Virus record (IMG/VR): IMGVR_UViG_3300009151_000125
Coordinates: 1-44,005 of that record
Source: a virus
DNA: 44,005 nucleotides
Reading direction: 5' to 3' (one strand)
Shown here: piece by piece, positions 7,336-14,931 of the stretch
Numbering within the stretch: the stretch's first letter is position 1
Layout: the number at the start of each line of letters is the position of its first letter
Position numbers and translations under genes: made by a program
Notes under the pieces: generated by a model
Database searches by the model: none
Told to the model about the DNA's origin: nothing
What the model saw: only the letters and a program-made list of their open reading frames with translations

Positions 7336-8268
7336 ATGTCAAAGAAATTTATAATTAACGAAGAAGAAAAATCAGAAATCTTAAAAAAACATATTGATTT
7401 TAAAAAGGTCTTACAAGAAAAATTATCTAATTTAAATAGAGGATTGGTAAATGAGCAATTTAATACAGGAGTTACTAATGACCCATTATTAATGGCCGCT
7501 GAAAAAGCTAAATGTATTTCTGGTGGTAAATTCATTACTTGGGAAGGAAAACCTGGTTATTATAAAGTAGCAACCACAGATAGAGATGGGAGATACTCAA
7601 TTGGAGATAAACTTGTAATTTATAATGATTATACTTATGAGGTGTATCCTAAAGATCGTTCAAAAAGAAAACAATTTGTTTGGTCTTGTCCTCAAATTAA
7701 CCAAGATACTGAATTAAAAAAAGCTGAAGAACAACAAGGATTAACAACAAAACAAAAACAATTTAGTGACGGATTGGTTGCTCAAGGATATGTTATTGAT
7801 CCATCGCCATGGGATATCACATCTAAAAGACTTAAAAAAGCTGAAATAGAACAAATTCCAGGACTTGCAGATTTATTTCCAAATGGTTTAAATGTTTATT
7901 TTGACCCAACAAAAATAAAGGGAAGTAATATTACAGGATATAAAGACAGATCAGCATCAATGACACCTGACGTAAACTCTTGTAAAGATTTTGTTCAAAC
8001 ATATTTTAACGATTATAAAGGTGGCGGTGAAGGTAATCCACAAGATACCGAATTTGCTGACTTGAAAAATAAAGTTCAAGCTTGTGCAAATAAATGGTAT
8101 CCTAAATGGTCAGGATTATCAGGTGGTGTTTTAGGAATCGGATCAGGTCAAAATCATTTGGATGATATGATAGACGTTTTAACAGGAGTTAAAACAAATT
8201 ATGAAGGAGTTGGAATTCCATCAAGAACAACAGGTTGGGGATTAACACCTCCAAGAACAAAAAGATAA
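7336..8268 (+). CDS. hypothetical probable virion protein, 310 aa
   Basis: The N-terminus FIINEEEKSEILKKH followed by VNEQF at 38-42 repeats the pattern 'short acidic helix, then [ILV]xEQ' seen in neighbouring genes. The rest is a mixed alpha/beta domain with several cysteines (near 56, 116, 218 and 248), no membrane helix and a basic C-terminus. I recognise no family. It lies 9 bp after the peptidoglycan-binding protein and 8 bp before the next gene, so it is co-transcribed and probably in the same structural assembly. Confidence 0.65.
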   Translation: MSKKFIINEEEKSEILKKHIDFKKVLQEKLSNLNRGLVNEQFNTGVTNDPLLMAAEKAKCISGGKFITWEGKPGYYKVATTDRDGRYSIGDKLVIYNDYTYEVYPKDRSKRKQFVWSCPQINQDTELKKAEEQQGLTTKQKQFSDGLVAQGYVIDPSPWDITSKRLKKAEIEQIPGLADLFPNGLNVYFDPTKIKGSNITGYKDRSASMTPDVNSCKDFVQTYFNDYKGGGEGNPQDTEFADLKNKVQACANKWYPKWSGLSGGVLGIGSGQNHLDDMIDVLTGVKTNYEGVGIPSRTTGWGLTPPRTKR

Positions 8269-8276
8269 GAATTACT

Positions 8277-9029
8277 ATGAAATTAGATAAAGAAATTAAA
8301 AAGAAACTTTTAGAAACAAAAGAACAAAAAAATAAGTTAATTATTGAGCAAGAAATTGTTCGTAGTAGACTTATGATGATATTTGAAAGTGAAGATAATC
8401 TTAAAAATTGGGATAATTTATCTGATAAAAAAAGGTTTAAAATTAGTTGTAAGTTTTTACAAGAAGTATCCTTTCAACAACAAAATGGAGTCATTAGTGA
8501 ACAATTTTTAGATACTATTAAATCTATTTTTGGGTCAAGTGTTGGAGGTGGATTTGGTCAAGCAATATTAGAACCGGCTGTTAGCTGGATTTTATCAGGA
8601 TTAGGTATGGAAAGTAATTCATTCATTAAAAAGTTCGTAGTATCTTTTTTAACACAACAAGAAGGGTTTTGGAATTATTTGAAAGATTGTAAAACATTAA
8701 CAAAAGGTATTGCAGAATCTATTGCCAAGGCAACACTTATGCAAGTTCAACAAAGTACAGGTACTGGTGGATTTTGGATGGATGCGGTAAGAAATACTTT
8801 ATATAATTATTTAACACCAAAACCTGGTGATGATAGTGGATTTGTTGGAGGTATTGAAAAAGAAATTGAAGATAAGGTTTGTGGATATTGGAATAAAGCA
8901 ACAGGAAATGCAAAAAATGTTTTAACTAAACTAAATGGTGAAAAACAAGCACAAAGTACAGAAACAAACACACAAACAACTCCACCACCACCTGCAGGAA
9001 CAACTGCAGTATTTCCAACAGGTAAATAA
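8277..9029 (+). CDS. hypothetical probable virion protein, 250 aa
   Basis: I choose the ATG at 8277, just after the previous stop, rather than an earlier in-frame ATG inside the upstream gene. The N-terminal ~70 residues are a charged helix with IIEQ at 22-25. ISEQF at 73-77 follows, then an amphipathic or hydrophobic region (SSVGGGFGQAILEPAVSWIL) and a Pro/Thr/Gln-rich tail. Predicted helical with membrane-active potential but no clear transmembrane helix. No family recognised. Last gene of the block; a bidirectional terminator follows. Confidence 0.65.
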   Translation: MKLDKEIKKKLLETKEQKNKLIIEQEIVRSRLMMIFESEDNLKNWDNLSDKKRFKISCKFLQEVSFQQQNGVISEQFLDTIKSIFGSSVGGGFGQAILEPAVSWILSGLGMESNSFIKKFVVSFLTQQEGFWNYLKDCKTLTKGIAESIAKATLMQVQQSTGTGGFWMDAVRNTLYNYLTPKPGDDSGFVGGIEKEIEDKVCGYWNKATGNAKNVLTKLNGEKQAQSTETNTQTTPPPPAGTTAVFPTGK

Positions 9030-9092
9030 TATTGATTCTTAGTGAATCATATTTATAAATGAGGACTAAAACAAAAAAGGGGGTGTTCTAAA

Positions 9093-9127
9093 TCTAAAAA
9101 AAGAAGGGTTATTTACCCTTCTTTTTT
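9093..9127. terminator. bidirectional terminator between convergent genes
   Basis: The hairpin AAGAAGGGT/ACCCTTCTT with a TATTT-type loop is flanked by A-runs on one side and T-runs on the other, so it can terminate both the plus-strand block ending at 9029 and the clpP operon. The clpP stop codon lies inside the hairpin. Confidence 0.8.
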
Positions 9128-9789
9128 GTTTTAACAATCTCATCAATAATTCCATATTCTACAGCCTCTTCAGCACTTAACCAAAAATCACGAGCAGCAT
9201 CTTCCGTAACTTGTTCTGCGGATTTACCACAAAAACCACCTAATAACTCAAATAAAATTTTATTTGTCTTTTCCCATTCAACAAAATTAATTCTTGCATC
9301 TTGAATGTTACCTCCAGCACCACCTGAAGTTTGATGTAACATAGTCTTAGAGAATTTTAAAGAACTACGTTTACCTTTGGTACCTGCTCCAAGTAATACA
9401 GAACCCATTGATGCGGCCATACCTGTATTTACAGTTCTAATGTCACAAGAGATGTAGTTCATTACATCTACCATAGATAGTCCTGATTTAACACTCCCAC
9501 CTGGAGAGTCAATATGCATTGTGATATCAGTTTTATCTGAAGAATCTAAATACATTAATTGAGCTTGAACAACGGTAGACATTCTATCATCAACTCCGCC
9601 TGCGACCCATAGTAATCGGTCTCTCATTAATCTTGAGAAAATATCCATCTGAGTTACTCTCATTTCTCTTTCTTCCAAGATATAAGGAGTCATTGATGAT
9701 TCAATATGGTTTCCAATATTGTGTAAGTCTAATGAATTCTTCCCCAAATGTTTTACGTAATAATTTTGAAAATCTTGTCCTACTGTCAT
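9109..9789 (-). CDS. clpP: ClpP-type ATP-dependent protease subunit
   Basis: 226 residues, full ClpP length. The catalytic triad is complete: Ser127 in GMAASMGS, His152 in MLHQTSGG and Asp201 in ARDFWLSAEEAVEYG. The oxyanion/strand motif DSPGGSV is at 94-100, and the N-terminal region has R/E-rich REMRVTQMD before the handle. It should form a double heptamer that degrades substrates fed by an AAA+ unfoldase. A ClpC-like ATPase with a ClpP-docking loop is encoded on the same strand at 27907-29922, so the phage may carry both halves. It is the last gene of the operon before the bidirectional terminator. A TACTTTTG box lies 23 nt upstream of the start. Confidence 0.95.
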   Translation of the reverse strand: MTVGQDFQNYYVKHLGKNSLDLHNIGNHIESSMTPYILEEREMRVTQMDIFSRLMRDRLLWVAGGVDDRMSTVVQAQLMYLDSSDKTDITMHIDSPGGSVKSGLSMVDVMNYISCDIRTVNTGMAASMGSVLLGAGTKGKRSSLKFSKTMLHQTSGGAGGNIQDARINFVEWEKTNKILFELLGGFCGKSAEQVTEDAARDFWLSAEEAVEYGIIDEIVKTKKKGK

Positions 9790-9804
9790 AATTTATATTT
9801 TTTA

Positions 9805-9812
9805 CAAAAGTA
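9805..9812 (-). promoter_or_regulatory. host-type promoter box TACTTTTG upstream of clpP
   Basis: TACTTTTG on the minus strand fits TAnnTTTG and begins 23 nt before the clpP ATG, suggesting clpP can be transcribed on its own by the host polymerase. Confidence 0.45.
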
Positions 9813-9835
9813 ATATTTTTTTTTTATAAAAAAAA

Positions 9836-10126
9836 TTATTCTGTAATTTCTTTATTAGATTCTGGTTCTGTTGCTTTCATATTAACTCCTGTTCCTTCGG
9901 GAATGTCTTCTTCACACATATAAATGTGAACTTGTTCATTATTTTTAAAAACAATTACTTTTTTAACATTTTCTCCTAAATTAACATCTCCTGTAATATC
10001 AACGACAATTCCTTCATCATCTTTTAATATTAACCCTAAAGCTCTTGCAAAGATTAATGATGAGTTTAATAAATCTTGTGGATTTTGTCCTTGTCCGGCT
10101 TGATTTGGGTTTGTATAATTATCCAT
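9836..10126 (-). CDS. hypothetical protein, 96 aa
   Basis: A small acidic protein with a disordered N-terminus (NPNQAGQGQNPQD), a short amphipathic helix (SLIFARALGLIL) and a beta-rich middle (DDEGIVVDITGD, KKVIVFKNNEQVHIY). No cysteine cluster and no membrane helix. I do not recognise the family. It lies between the HNH endonuclease and clpP on the same strand, with 36-46 bp spacers. Confidence 0.6.
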   Translation of the reverse strand: MDNYTNPNQAGQGQNPQDLLNSSLIFARALGLILKDDEGIVVDITGDVNLGENVKKVIVFKNNEQVHIYMCEEDIPEGTGVNMKATEPESNKEITE

Positions 10127-10162
10127 AATTATTTTTTGTATTTTAAAGTTAATATTTTGTTT

Positions 10163-10651
10163 TTAATAAACAAATGATTTTTGATATTCATTCCAAACTT
10201 TTTGTAATCCATCTGTTTCATTTATTAATGATGGTATAAAGGGCTTATGTTTCATTACCAATTTGGCTTCTTCAGGAGTTTTACTTCCTTTTTTGAGATT
10301 ACATTTAAAACATGATGTAACCAAGTTTGTCCATTCATTTCCCCCACCTTTAGATTTAGGGATTACGTGGTCTAATGTTAGTTCTTTTTTTGACCCACAA
10401 TAAACGCATTCGTGTCCATCTCTTTTATAAATTCTTGATCTATTGGCCCTTAAATTTTTGGCTTGATGTTTAATATATTTTAATAATCTAATAATTAGTG
10501 GGCGCAAAAATGTTTTATATCCGCTAACAATAGGGTTATCATCTGATTTAATTAATTCAGCCCTACCTTTATCAACCAATACAAAACCCCGCCTAATAGT
10601 TGTTATATTAAGAGGGGTGTAGTCATAATTTAATACTAAAACACCGCTCAT
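10163..10651 (-). CDS. HNH endonuclease
   Basis: 162 residues with a zinc-structured HNH nuclease domain: CVYC (C82, C85), LDHVIPKSKGG (the catalytic His in DH at 94-95), N109 in WTNLV and CFKC (C114, C117). The N-terminal half (VLNYDYTPLNI) is the typical start of the HNH family found in Bacteroidetes and cyanobacteria and in their phages. Such proteins nick or cut DNA. Roles range from homing-like free-standing nucleases to assistance in DNA packaging. Distant from the terminase here, so a free-standing accessory nuclease is more likely. Confidence 0.88.
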   Translation of the reverse strand: MSGVLVLNYDYTPLNITTIRRGFVLVDKGRAELIKSDDNPIVSGYKTFLRPLIIRLLKYIKHQAKNLRANRSRIYKRDGHECVYCGSKKELTLDHVIPKSKGGGNEWTNLVTSCFKCNLKKGSKTPEEAKLVMKHKPFIPSLINETDGLQKVWNEYQKSFVY

Positions 10652-10698
10652 TACAATAATTTTTTACAATAATAGTTTATTTTATGATAAAAACAAAA

Positions 10699-10720
10699 AA
10701 GGGGTCAAAGACCCCTAATT
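10699..10720 (-). terminator. terminator after the 32-aa gene
   Basis: On the minus strand AGGGGTC-TTT-GACCCCT is followed by TTTTTTG. It lies directly downstream of the small gene at 10735-10833 and upstream of the HNH gene, so the small gene is its own transcription unit. Confidence 0.75.
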
Positions 10721-10734
10721 AATATACTACAGAT

Positions 10735-10833
10735 TTAGTAATAGTTTATGGTTTGAGGTTTTTTAATTCTCAATACATCCGAGTTCTCATACTTAATAAT
10801 CTCCAAAAGACTTTCTCTATTTCTGTTTATCAT
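10735..10833 (-). CDS. 32-aa small protein with own promoter and terminator
   Basis: The ATG at 10833 opens a 32-codon frame (MINRNRESLLEIIKYEN... ending INYY). It is supported by context: a TATTTATT box begins 11 nt before the ATG, as for other genes in the window, and a strong terminator hairpin follows 15 bp after the stop. The peptide is helical, charged and soluble. I recognise no family. Without this gene the 10652-10901 interval would hold only regulatory sequence. Confidence 0.55.
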   Translation of the reverse strand: MINRNRESLLEIIKYENSDVLRIKKPQTINYY

Positions 10834-10836
10834 AAT

Positions 10837-10844
10837 AATAAATA
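10837..10844 (-). promoter_or_regulatory. phage-type box TATTTATT, 11 nt before ATG
   Basis: TATTTATT on the minus strand begins 11 nt before the start codon of the 32-aa gene at 10833. Confidence 0.5.
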
Positions 10845-10856
10845 TCTAAAAAAATT

Positions 10857-10885
10857 TTGTGAAATCAATTATTATATTATCTTTG
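10857..10885 (+). promoter_or_regulatory. host-type promoter TTTG-N17-TATCTTTG
   Basis: TTTG at 10857-10860 and TATCTTTG at 10878-10885 are 17 bp apart, within the range known for Flavobacterium promoters. The ATG at 10902 follows, giving a short leader of about 12-15 nt for the three-gene unit 10902-12239. Confidence 0.7.
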
Positions 10886-10901
10886 TAAAAATTATTGAGA
10901 T

Positions 10902-11201
10902 ATGATTCATTTACCAACAGCAACAACTATGGGAACAAGTTTCCATGATACAACATTTAAATCAACTCCGAATCAATTAATTGAGGTATTAGGAGAAATC
11001 ACCTATAAAGGTAGTAGTGACGAAAAAAGCACTATGGAATGGGTTAGAGAATTGGATAGTGCGGATGTTTTCACCGTATATGATTGGAAGTATTATAGAG
11101 AACTTGAAATGGATGAAGAAATCCTATGGCACATTGGAGGAAAAAATAAATACATAACCGAACAGGCAAAAAAAGAAATTCTTAACCTTTTAAATAAATA
11201 A
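10902..11201 (+). CDS. hypothetical protein, 99 aa
   Basis: A small protein with N-terminal THxTxMGTSFHDTTF-like sequence, then helical segments (PNQLIEVLGE, EQAKKEILNLL). It looks like a soluble domain of unknown function found in phages; I cannot name it. It is preceded by a good host-type promoter and followed after 3 bp by the next gene, so it heads a small, probably early operon. Confidence 0.65.
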   Translation: MIHLPTATTMGTSFHDTTFKSTPNQLIEVLGEITYKGSSDEKSTMEWVRELDSADVFTVYDWKYYRELEMDEEILWHIGGKNKYITEQAKKEILNLLNK

Positions 11202-11204
11202 AAT

Positions 11205-11483
11205 ATGCCAGATTTTTATGTTGATACTATTACAGTAGATGCTTACGAGTATGTAACGAGTTGTACCAAGAGTGAAATTAAAGAATTAATTTCGGAATTA
11301 GTTGATGGTGATTACCTTCCATCATCAGTATTAAAATTAAATAAGGAAGGTAAGGTAGACGATGGACTTGGAAGATTACAATCTGATTTTGTAGAAAAAT
11401 TAGATAAATTATCTAAAGTTTATTATTCTTTATCTAAAGAGGATGAAGAATTTTTGCAAACAATTTTTAACAAATACATATAA
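11205..11483 (+). CDS. hypothetical protein, 92 aa
   Basis: A soluble, mostly helical acidic protein (MPDFYVDTITVDAYEYV start; TKSEIKELISELVDG; a C-terminal EDEEFLQTIFNKYI). The N-terminal beta hairpin followed by helices is seen in small phage proteins of unknown function. Only 3 bp separate it from the preceding gene and 9 bp from the lipoprotein gene behind it. No functional call. Confidence 0.65.
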   Translation: MPDFYVDTITVDAYEYVTSCTKSEIKELISELVDGDYLPSSVLKLNKEGKVDDGLGRLQSDFVEKLDKLSKVYYSLSKEDEEFLQTIFNKYI

Positions 11484-11492
11484 ATAAAAACT

Positions 11493-12239
11493 ATGAAAAT
11501 CAAACAAATTTTCCTTGCGGTAGCTATCACCTTATTAGCAATTTCTTGTACTAAACAGGATATCCCGGTACCACAACAAGATAATGTACTTCAAACTAAC
11601 TCAGTTGCTGCAACATCAAGTGTAACAACTGAAACAAATAATAAGGCATATATTTTTGTTGAACCAAATTCAAAATTCCAAACGGTTAAGACTTATTTAT
11701 CAAGTTTACCGAAAACACCTTTATACCCAATTAATTTTACAGGATTTTTTGGGGTTAATGCCAATGCTTGGAAATATACATATCAAAACTATGTAGATAT
11801 GCCTTATTGGAATAACGGAACACTTCCATCGATTATTGAATCCAATATCCCACAAACATCTGGTGGTGTTGATTCATACGGTAATGCTAAATTGGCTTAT
11901 TGTTTTGAGACAATTAAAATACCAAAAAATACCACAGTTGGAATGGCTTGGATTACAATTTTAGTCCCTGTTTCAGCAATGAACAACGATATTAAAAGAC
12001 TAAGGACGGTATATTCATATGAAAAAAATGCCACAACAGGAGTTCTTATAACAAATGGTAGTATTAAAGGTTGGACATATACTATGGATAATATCATCTT
12101 TAGTTATGTAATTAACTATCAAGGAAATAGACTTCCTAAAGGTCTTTACAGACTTTATAGTACATACCCAGATACAGGTTTAAAGGCTAACTTGAATGAT
12201 AAAAATGACTATTACTTAAAAGGTAATAGTATTGAATAG
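11493..12239 (+). CDS. predicted lipoprotein, 248 aa
   Basis: The signal peptide (MKIKQIFLAVAITLLA) ends in the lipobox ISC at 18-20. The mature part begins with a short acidic linker (TKQDIPVPQQDN), then Thr/Ser-rich sequence and a beta-rich domain of about 180 residues with many aromatic residues. It is probably exported and anchored in the host envelope. No named domain recognised. This is the second of three lipoproteins in the window (also 3905-4456 and 19844-20008). It ends the operon that starts at 10902. Confidence 0.75.
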   Translation: MKIKQIFLAVAITLLAISCTKQDIPVPQQDNVLQTNSVAATSSVTTETNNKAYIFVEPNSKFQTVKTYLSSLPKTPLYPINFTGFFGVNANAWKYTYQNYVDMPYWNNGTLPSIIESNIPQTSGGVDSYGNAKLAYCFETIKIPKNTTVGMAWITILVPVSAMNNDIKRLRTVYSYEKNATTGVLITNGSIKGWTYTMDNIIFSYVINYQGNRLPKGLYRLYSTYPDTGLKANLNDKNDYYLKGNSIE

Positions 12240-12267
12240 ACCAAATCCTAAATGGGACTCAAAAAAG

Positions 12268-12298
12268 TTTGAATTTTGAATATAATTTCTTATCTTTG
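12268..12298 (+). promoter_or_regulatory. host-type promoter TTTG-N19-TATCTTTG before tRNA-Thr
   Basis: TTTG at 12268-12271 and TATCTTTG at 12291-12298 with exactly 19 bp between. It starts the RNA that holds a hairpin leader (GTGTAGT at 12316-12322 with ACTACAC, enclosing GGGA/TCCC) and then tRNA-Thr. Confidence 0.75.
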
Positions 12299-12357
12299 AT
12301 AAAAGTGGATAAAATGTGTAGTAGCCACAGGGAAGGTACCTCCCACTACACTCTTAA

Positions 12358-12430
12358 GCCTCCTTAGCTCAACTGGTAGAGCAATAGTTTTGTAAATTAT
12401 AGGTTGTTGGTTCGATTCCGACAGGAGGCT
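12358..12430 (+). tRNA. tRNA-Thr(TGT)
   Basis: A full cloverleaf: acceptor GCCTCCT/AGGAGGC, D-arm GCTC/GAGC, anticodon stem ATAGT/ATTAT with loop TTTGTAA (anticodon TGT), T-loop TTCGATT. CCA is not encoded. First tRNA of the array. Confidence 0.93.
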
Positions 12431-12445
12431 CAAAAATTATTTATT

Positions 12446-12673
12446 ATGTTTTGGATTATTTATTTATTGTGTGCGGTTTATTGTTTTATTAAATTGCAAA
12501 AAAGTTACAAAAAAAGGTCTTTGGATGGTGTTATTGGTGTTTCTCCTGGTTTGGACGCCATAATGATAATTATATTATCTCCTGTGTTAGCAATTATTGA
12601 TGTTAGTTTAACTTGGATTAGGTTATATAAAGAAGCTGAACAATCAAGAATAGACCAAGAAAAAATATTATAA
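12446..12673 (+). CDS. small membrane protein, 75 aa
   Basis: I start at the ATG at 12446 because an upstream in-frame extension would overlap tRNA-Thr. Two hydrophobic helices are visible: residues 2-16 (FWIIYLLCAVYCFI) and about 36-55 (LDAIMIIILSPVLAIIDVSL), separated by a basic loop (KLQKSYKKR). The C-terminus is charged. Likely an inner-membrane protein of the host cell; function unknown. The next gene starts 2 bp after its stop. Confidence 0.65.
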   Translation: MFWIIYLLCAVYCFIKLQKSYKKRSLDGVIGVSPGLDAIMIIILSPVLAIIDVSLTWIRLYKEAEQSRIDQEKIL

Positions 12674-12675
12674 CT

Positions 12676-13023
12676 ATGGCTCATCCAAACTTACACGCAA
12701 AATCATCCGCAAAAAAATTTGGTGGAAAACCTGAAGATTATATCCATTTACATGAATGGTTAGATGAAACCAAGTCTTGGTTTGGAGATTCTTTACACAG
12801 GATGTTTAGACACCATAGTGAAGGTATTTTTGAGATGGAGAAAAGGTTTGGATCAGAATTTAAAAATAGTGATGGAAAGATAGTTTATACCAGATATGTG
12901 GGAGAACAGCATGTGAAAGAAGATTGTAATAATTATATTCCATCCGCAAAAGAATATATTAATAATATCTCAACAAATCAGCGTCCTCAATGGATGACGA
13001 GAACACTTAAACTGGAAGACTAA
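12676..13023 (+). CDS. conserved DUF6915-like protein, 115 aa
   Basis: The sequence begins MAHPNLHAKSSAKKFGGK and contains EDYIHLHEWLDETK, RHHSEGIFEMEKRFG, NSDGK and YVGEQHVKED. This pattern of conserved His, Gly and acidic residues is that of a widespread bacterial and phage family of unknown function that I believe is DUF6915. The conserved His and Glu residues suggest a metal or ligand site. It is packed between a small membrane protein and a larger unknown gene on the same strand. Confidence 0.7.
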   Translation: MAHPNLHAKSSAKKFGGKPEDYIHLHEWLDETKSWFGDSLHRMFRHHSEGIFEMEKRFGSEFKNSDGKIVYTRYVGEQHVKEDCNNYIPSAKEYINNISTNQRPQWMTRTLKLED

Positions 13024-13031
13024 TATTTATT
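13024..13031 (+). promoter_or_regulatory. phage-type box TATTTATT, 11 nt before ATG
   Basis: TATTTATT begins 11 nt before the start codon at 13035, immediately after the stop of the preceding gene. Confidence 0.5.
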
Positions 13032-13034
13032 GTT

Positions 13035-13763
13035 ATGAAAAGAGATGTTAATTCAATAAAGGTCTTATCACCTGACGACAAAAAATATTTAAAAAAAGTT
13101 TCCAATTATCTTAATTCATTGGGAATGCAAGATGGTACCATTGAACTTGATTTTAGTGGAGAACGTGTAAGATTATCAGATATAAATTGGAACAGAGAAA
13201 CCCATTTTACAAATAACTATAGCGCAGAAATTCCTGATGGACTATTACCAATTCTTCAAAAGATAATAAATTATATTGATGTAAATGATTTATACCAACA
13301 ACTTGATGAAGATGTAAACTATGAAAGAATAGAAATAGATATTGATACAAAAACAAAAGAAATATCTGTTTCTCATTTTTATTCATATTATGATAGGGGT
13401 AATGAAAATTCAGTTGAATTTGATTCCCAAGAAGATTTGGAACAATTTGATGGGTGGGTAAGTGATGAATTTGCAACAATAGATATACCTGAAACAGGAA
13501 TATTAACATTAAGGTATAATGGTGGTGGTGATTCAGGGTATATTGAAAATTCATTTGAAGAAAATGGTGACGCTGTTCCTGCTGAAATTGAAGATTGGTG
13601 TTATAGAGCCTTAGAACAAAACTTCGGTGGGTGGGAAATTAATGAAGGTTCCGATGGGGAATTCATTTTTGATTTTAATAATTCAATGGTTACTTTAAAC
13701 CATACTATGAATACAGAAGAAAATGCAAGTAATACTCTTTATGAAGAAAGTTTTGCTGATTAA
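13035..13763 (+). CDS. hypothetical protein, 242 aa (DUF6878-like C-terminal part)
   Basis: A soluble acidic protein. The second half carries a recognisable pattern, YNGGGDSGYIE, then VPAEIEDWCYRALEQNFGGWEINEGSDGEF, that I associate with a bacterial family of unknown function (DUF6878-like). The first half (LSPDDKKYLKKVSNYL; YDRGNENSVEFDSQ) looks like a related alpha/beta unit. No catalytic motif is obvious. It has its own promoter-like box and precedes another unknown gene after 59 bp. Confidence 0.6.
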   Translation: MKRDVNSIKVLSPDDKKYLKKVSNYLNSLGMQDGTIELDFSGERVRLSDINWNRETHFTNNYSAEIPDGLLPILQKIINYIDVNDLYQQLDEDVNYERIEIDIDTKTKEISVSHFYSYYDRGNENSVEFDSQEDLEQFDGWVSDEFATIDIPETGILTLRYNGGGDSGYIENSFEENGDAVPAEIEDWCYRALEQNFGGWEINEGSDGEFIFDFNNSMVTLNHTMNTEENASNTLYEESFAD

Positions 13764-13810
13764 TTTTATTTAATAAAAAAACAAAGTTTAGAGATTTTCG
13801 TATATATTTG

Positions 13811-13818
13811 TATTTATT
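13811..13818 (+). promoter_or_regulatory. overlapping promoter boxes TATATTTG and TATTTATT before 13823
   Basis: A host-type TATATTTG at 13803-13810 abuts TATTTATT at 13811-13818. The latter begins 12 nt before the ATG at 13823. The gene may be read from two start sites. Confidence 0.5.
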
Positions 13819-13822
13819 AGTA

Positions 13823-14680
13823 ATGACACGAATTATATCACTTACTGAATCTGAACTTATGAACGTTGTGAAAACAATTTTGGAACAAGTTAATCTTAAT
13901 GATTATATTGCAGAAGATTTTGTAGAAGTTTCTCTTCATTATTTTAGACCATGGATTAAACAAACTCACGGTGAAGAAATTGGTCAATATCCATTATCTT
14001 TTTTGATTAAAAAATATTTGGATGAATTTTGTGAAGACAAACATATTGATTTAGGTAGCACCTATTATTCTAATAATTATAATAAATTGGCCGCGGTTGG
14101 TAAATTAATTGTAAAAAAAGGACTTCATGAATTACCAAGCATGAAACCTAAAGGATTATTCACAGAAAAATATAAAAAAGGTATTACAGCACTACTTGAT
14201 CGTTTGGATATTCCTGATTATATGGAACTTAAAATTACCGAACCAGAACCTTATAATGTTAAAATAAAAACATATATTAAATTTGAACCATTATTAAAAT
14301 CTGAAAATAAATTATCGTCATCATCGGTAATTACAAACAAGTTAAGACAATCTTTTCAAGATTATTTGGGAGTTACCTATGGATTGCCATCTCATGGAGA
14401 ATTGAATTTATATATTGATGATACACCAGTATATCTTGGTCAGGATGAATGGGTTAAAAATGTTTTTAATAAAGAACTTAAGAAAAAAATTAAAGAACTT
14501 CCTGAGGCAAAATCAGTTTTACGTTCAATTAAACTTGATGTGAGTCCATATTTATATGCCACAATAAAATTAGGATTCAATAGCAGTTCAAGATGGAATA
14601 GTCAAAAAGAATTTAAAGTAAAAGTTATTGACCTTTTGAAAGAAATGGGATACAATACGTCAATATTAAAAGTAGAATGA
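13823..14680 (+). CDS. hypothetical protein, 285 aa
   Basis: The ATG at 13823 is preferred over an in-frame upstream start because a promoter-like box sits 12 nt before it. The N-terminus (ISLTESELMNVVKTILEQ) is a short amphipathic helix ending in ILEQ at 19-22, the pattern seen in several probable virion proteins here. The body is alpha/beta with many Lys and Tyr and no catalytic motif I recognise. A good terminator follows. Confidence 0.65.
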   Translation: MTRIISLTESELMNVVKTILEQVNLNDYIAEDFVEVSLHYFRPWIKQTHGEEIGQYPLSFLIKKYLDEFCEDKHIDLGSTYYSNNYNKLAAVGKLIVKKGLHELPSMKPKGLFTEKYKKGITALLDRLDIPDYMELKITEPEPYNVKIKTYIKFEPLLKSENKLSSSSVITNKLRQSFQDYLGVTYGLPSHGELNLYIDDTPVYLGQDEWVKNVFNKELKKKIKELPEAKSVLRSIKLDVSPYLYATIKLGFNSSSRWNSQKEFKVKVIDLLKEMGYNTSILKVE

Positions 14681-14691
14681 TTAAAACAATT

Positions 14692-14717
14692 AAATCCCTT
14701 TTATAGGGATTTTTTAT
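14692..14717 (+). terminator. terminator after 13823-14680
   Basis: AATCCC-TTTTATA-GGGATT is followed by a T-run, just after the stop codon at 14680 and before the next promoter. Confidence 0.8.
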
Positions 14718-14747
14718 TTGTATTTATCAATAAAACCCTTATCTTTG
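14717..14747 (+). promoter_or_regulatory. host-type promoter TTTG-N19-TATCTTTG before tRNA-Arg
   Basis: TTTG at 14717-14720 and TATCTTTG at 14740-14747 with a 19-bp spacer. A short leader hairpin (CACCT/AGGTG) lies between it and the tRNA. Confidence 0.75.
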
Positions 14748-14788
14748 TGGAAGAAATTACTCACCTATAATCTAAAGGTGGGGAATAC

Positions 14789-14888
14789 GGTTCGGTAGCT
14801 CAGCTGGATAGTAGCGACAGCCTTCTTGGTCTATATTTTAGTATTACCAAGAAGCTGTAGGTCATTGGTTCGAATCCAATCCGGATCA
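14789..14888 (+). tRNA. tRNA-Arg(TCT)-like, with a 25-nt hairpin inserted in the anticodon loop
   Basis: Acceptor GGTTCGG/CCGGATC, D-arm with GCT/AGC, variable loop AGGTC and T-arm ATTGG-TTCGAAT-CCAAT are normal. The anticodon stem ACAGC (14817-14821) pairs with GCTGT (14854-14858), but the loop between them is 32 nt instead of 7. It contains a perfect 8-bp stem TTCTTGGT (14823-14830) / ACCAAGAA (14846-14853) with a 15-nt loop. Removing 25 nt can leave a normal loop CTTCTAA with anticodon TCT, which reads AGA, apparently the commonest Arg codon here. Whether the insert is removed, or whether this is a decoy or a dead gene, is not known. Confidence 0.75.
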
Positions 14889-14931
14889 CAAATGGAAATA
14901 ATATTTTTTTAATCCATTTAAATATATTTAT

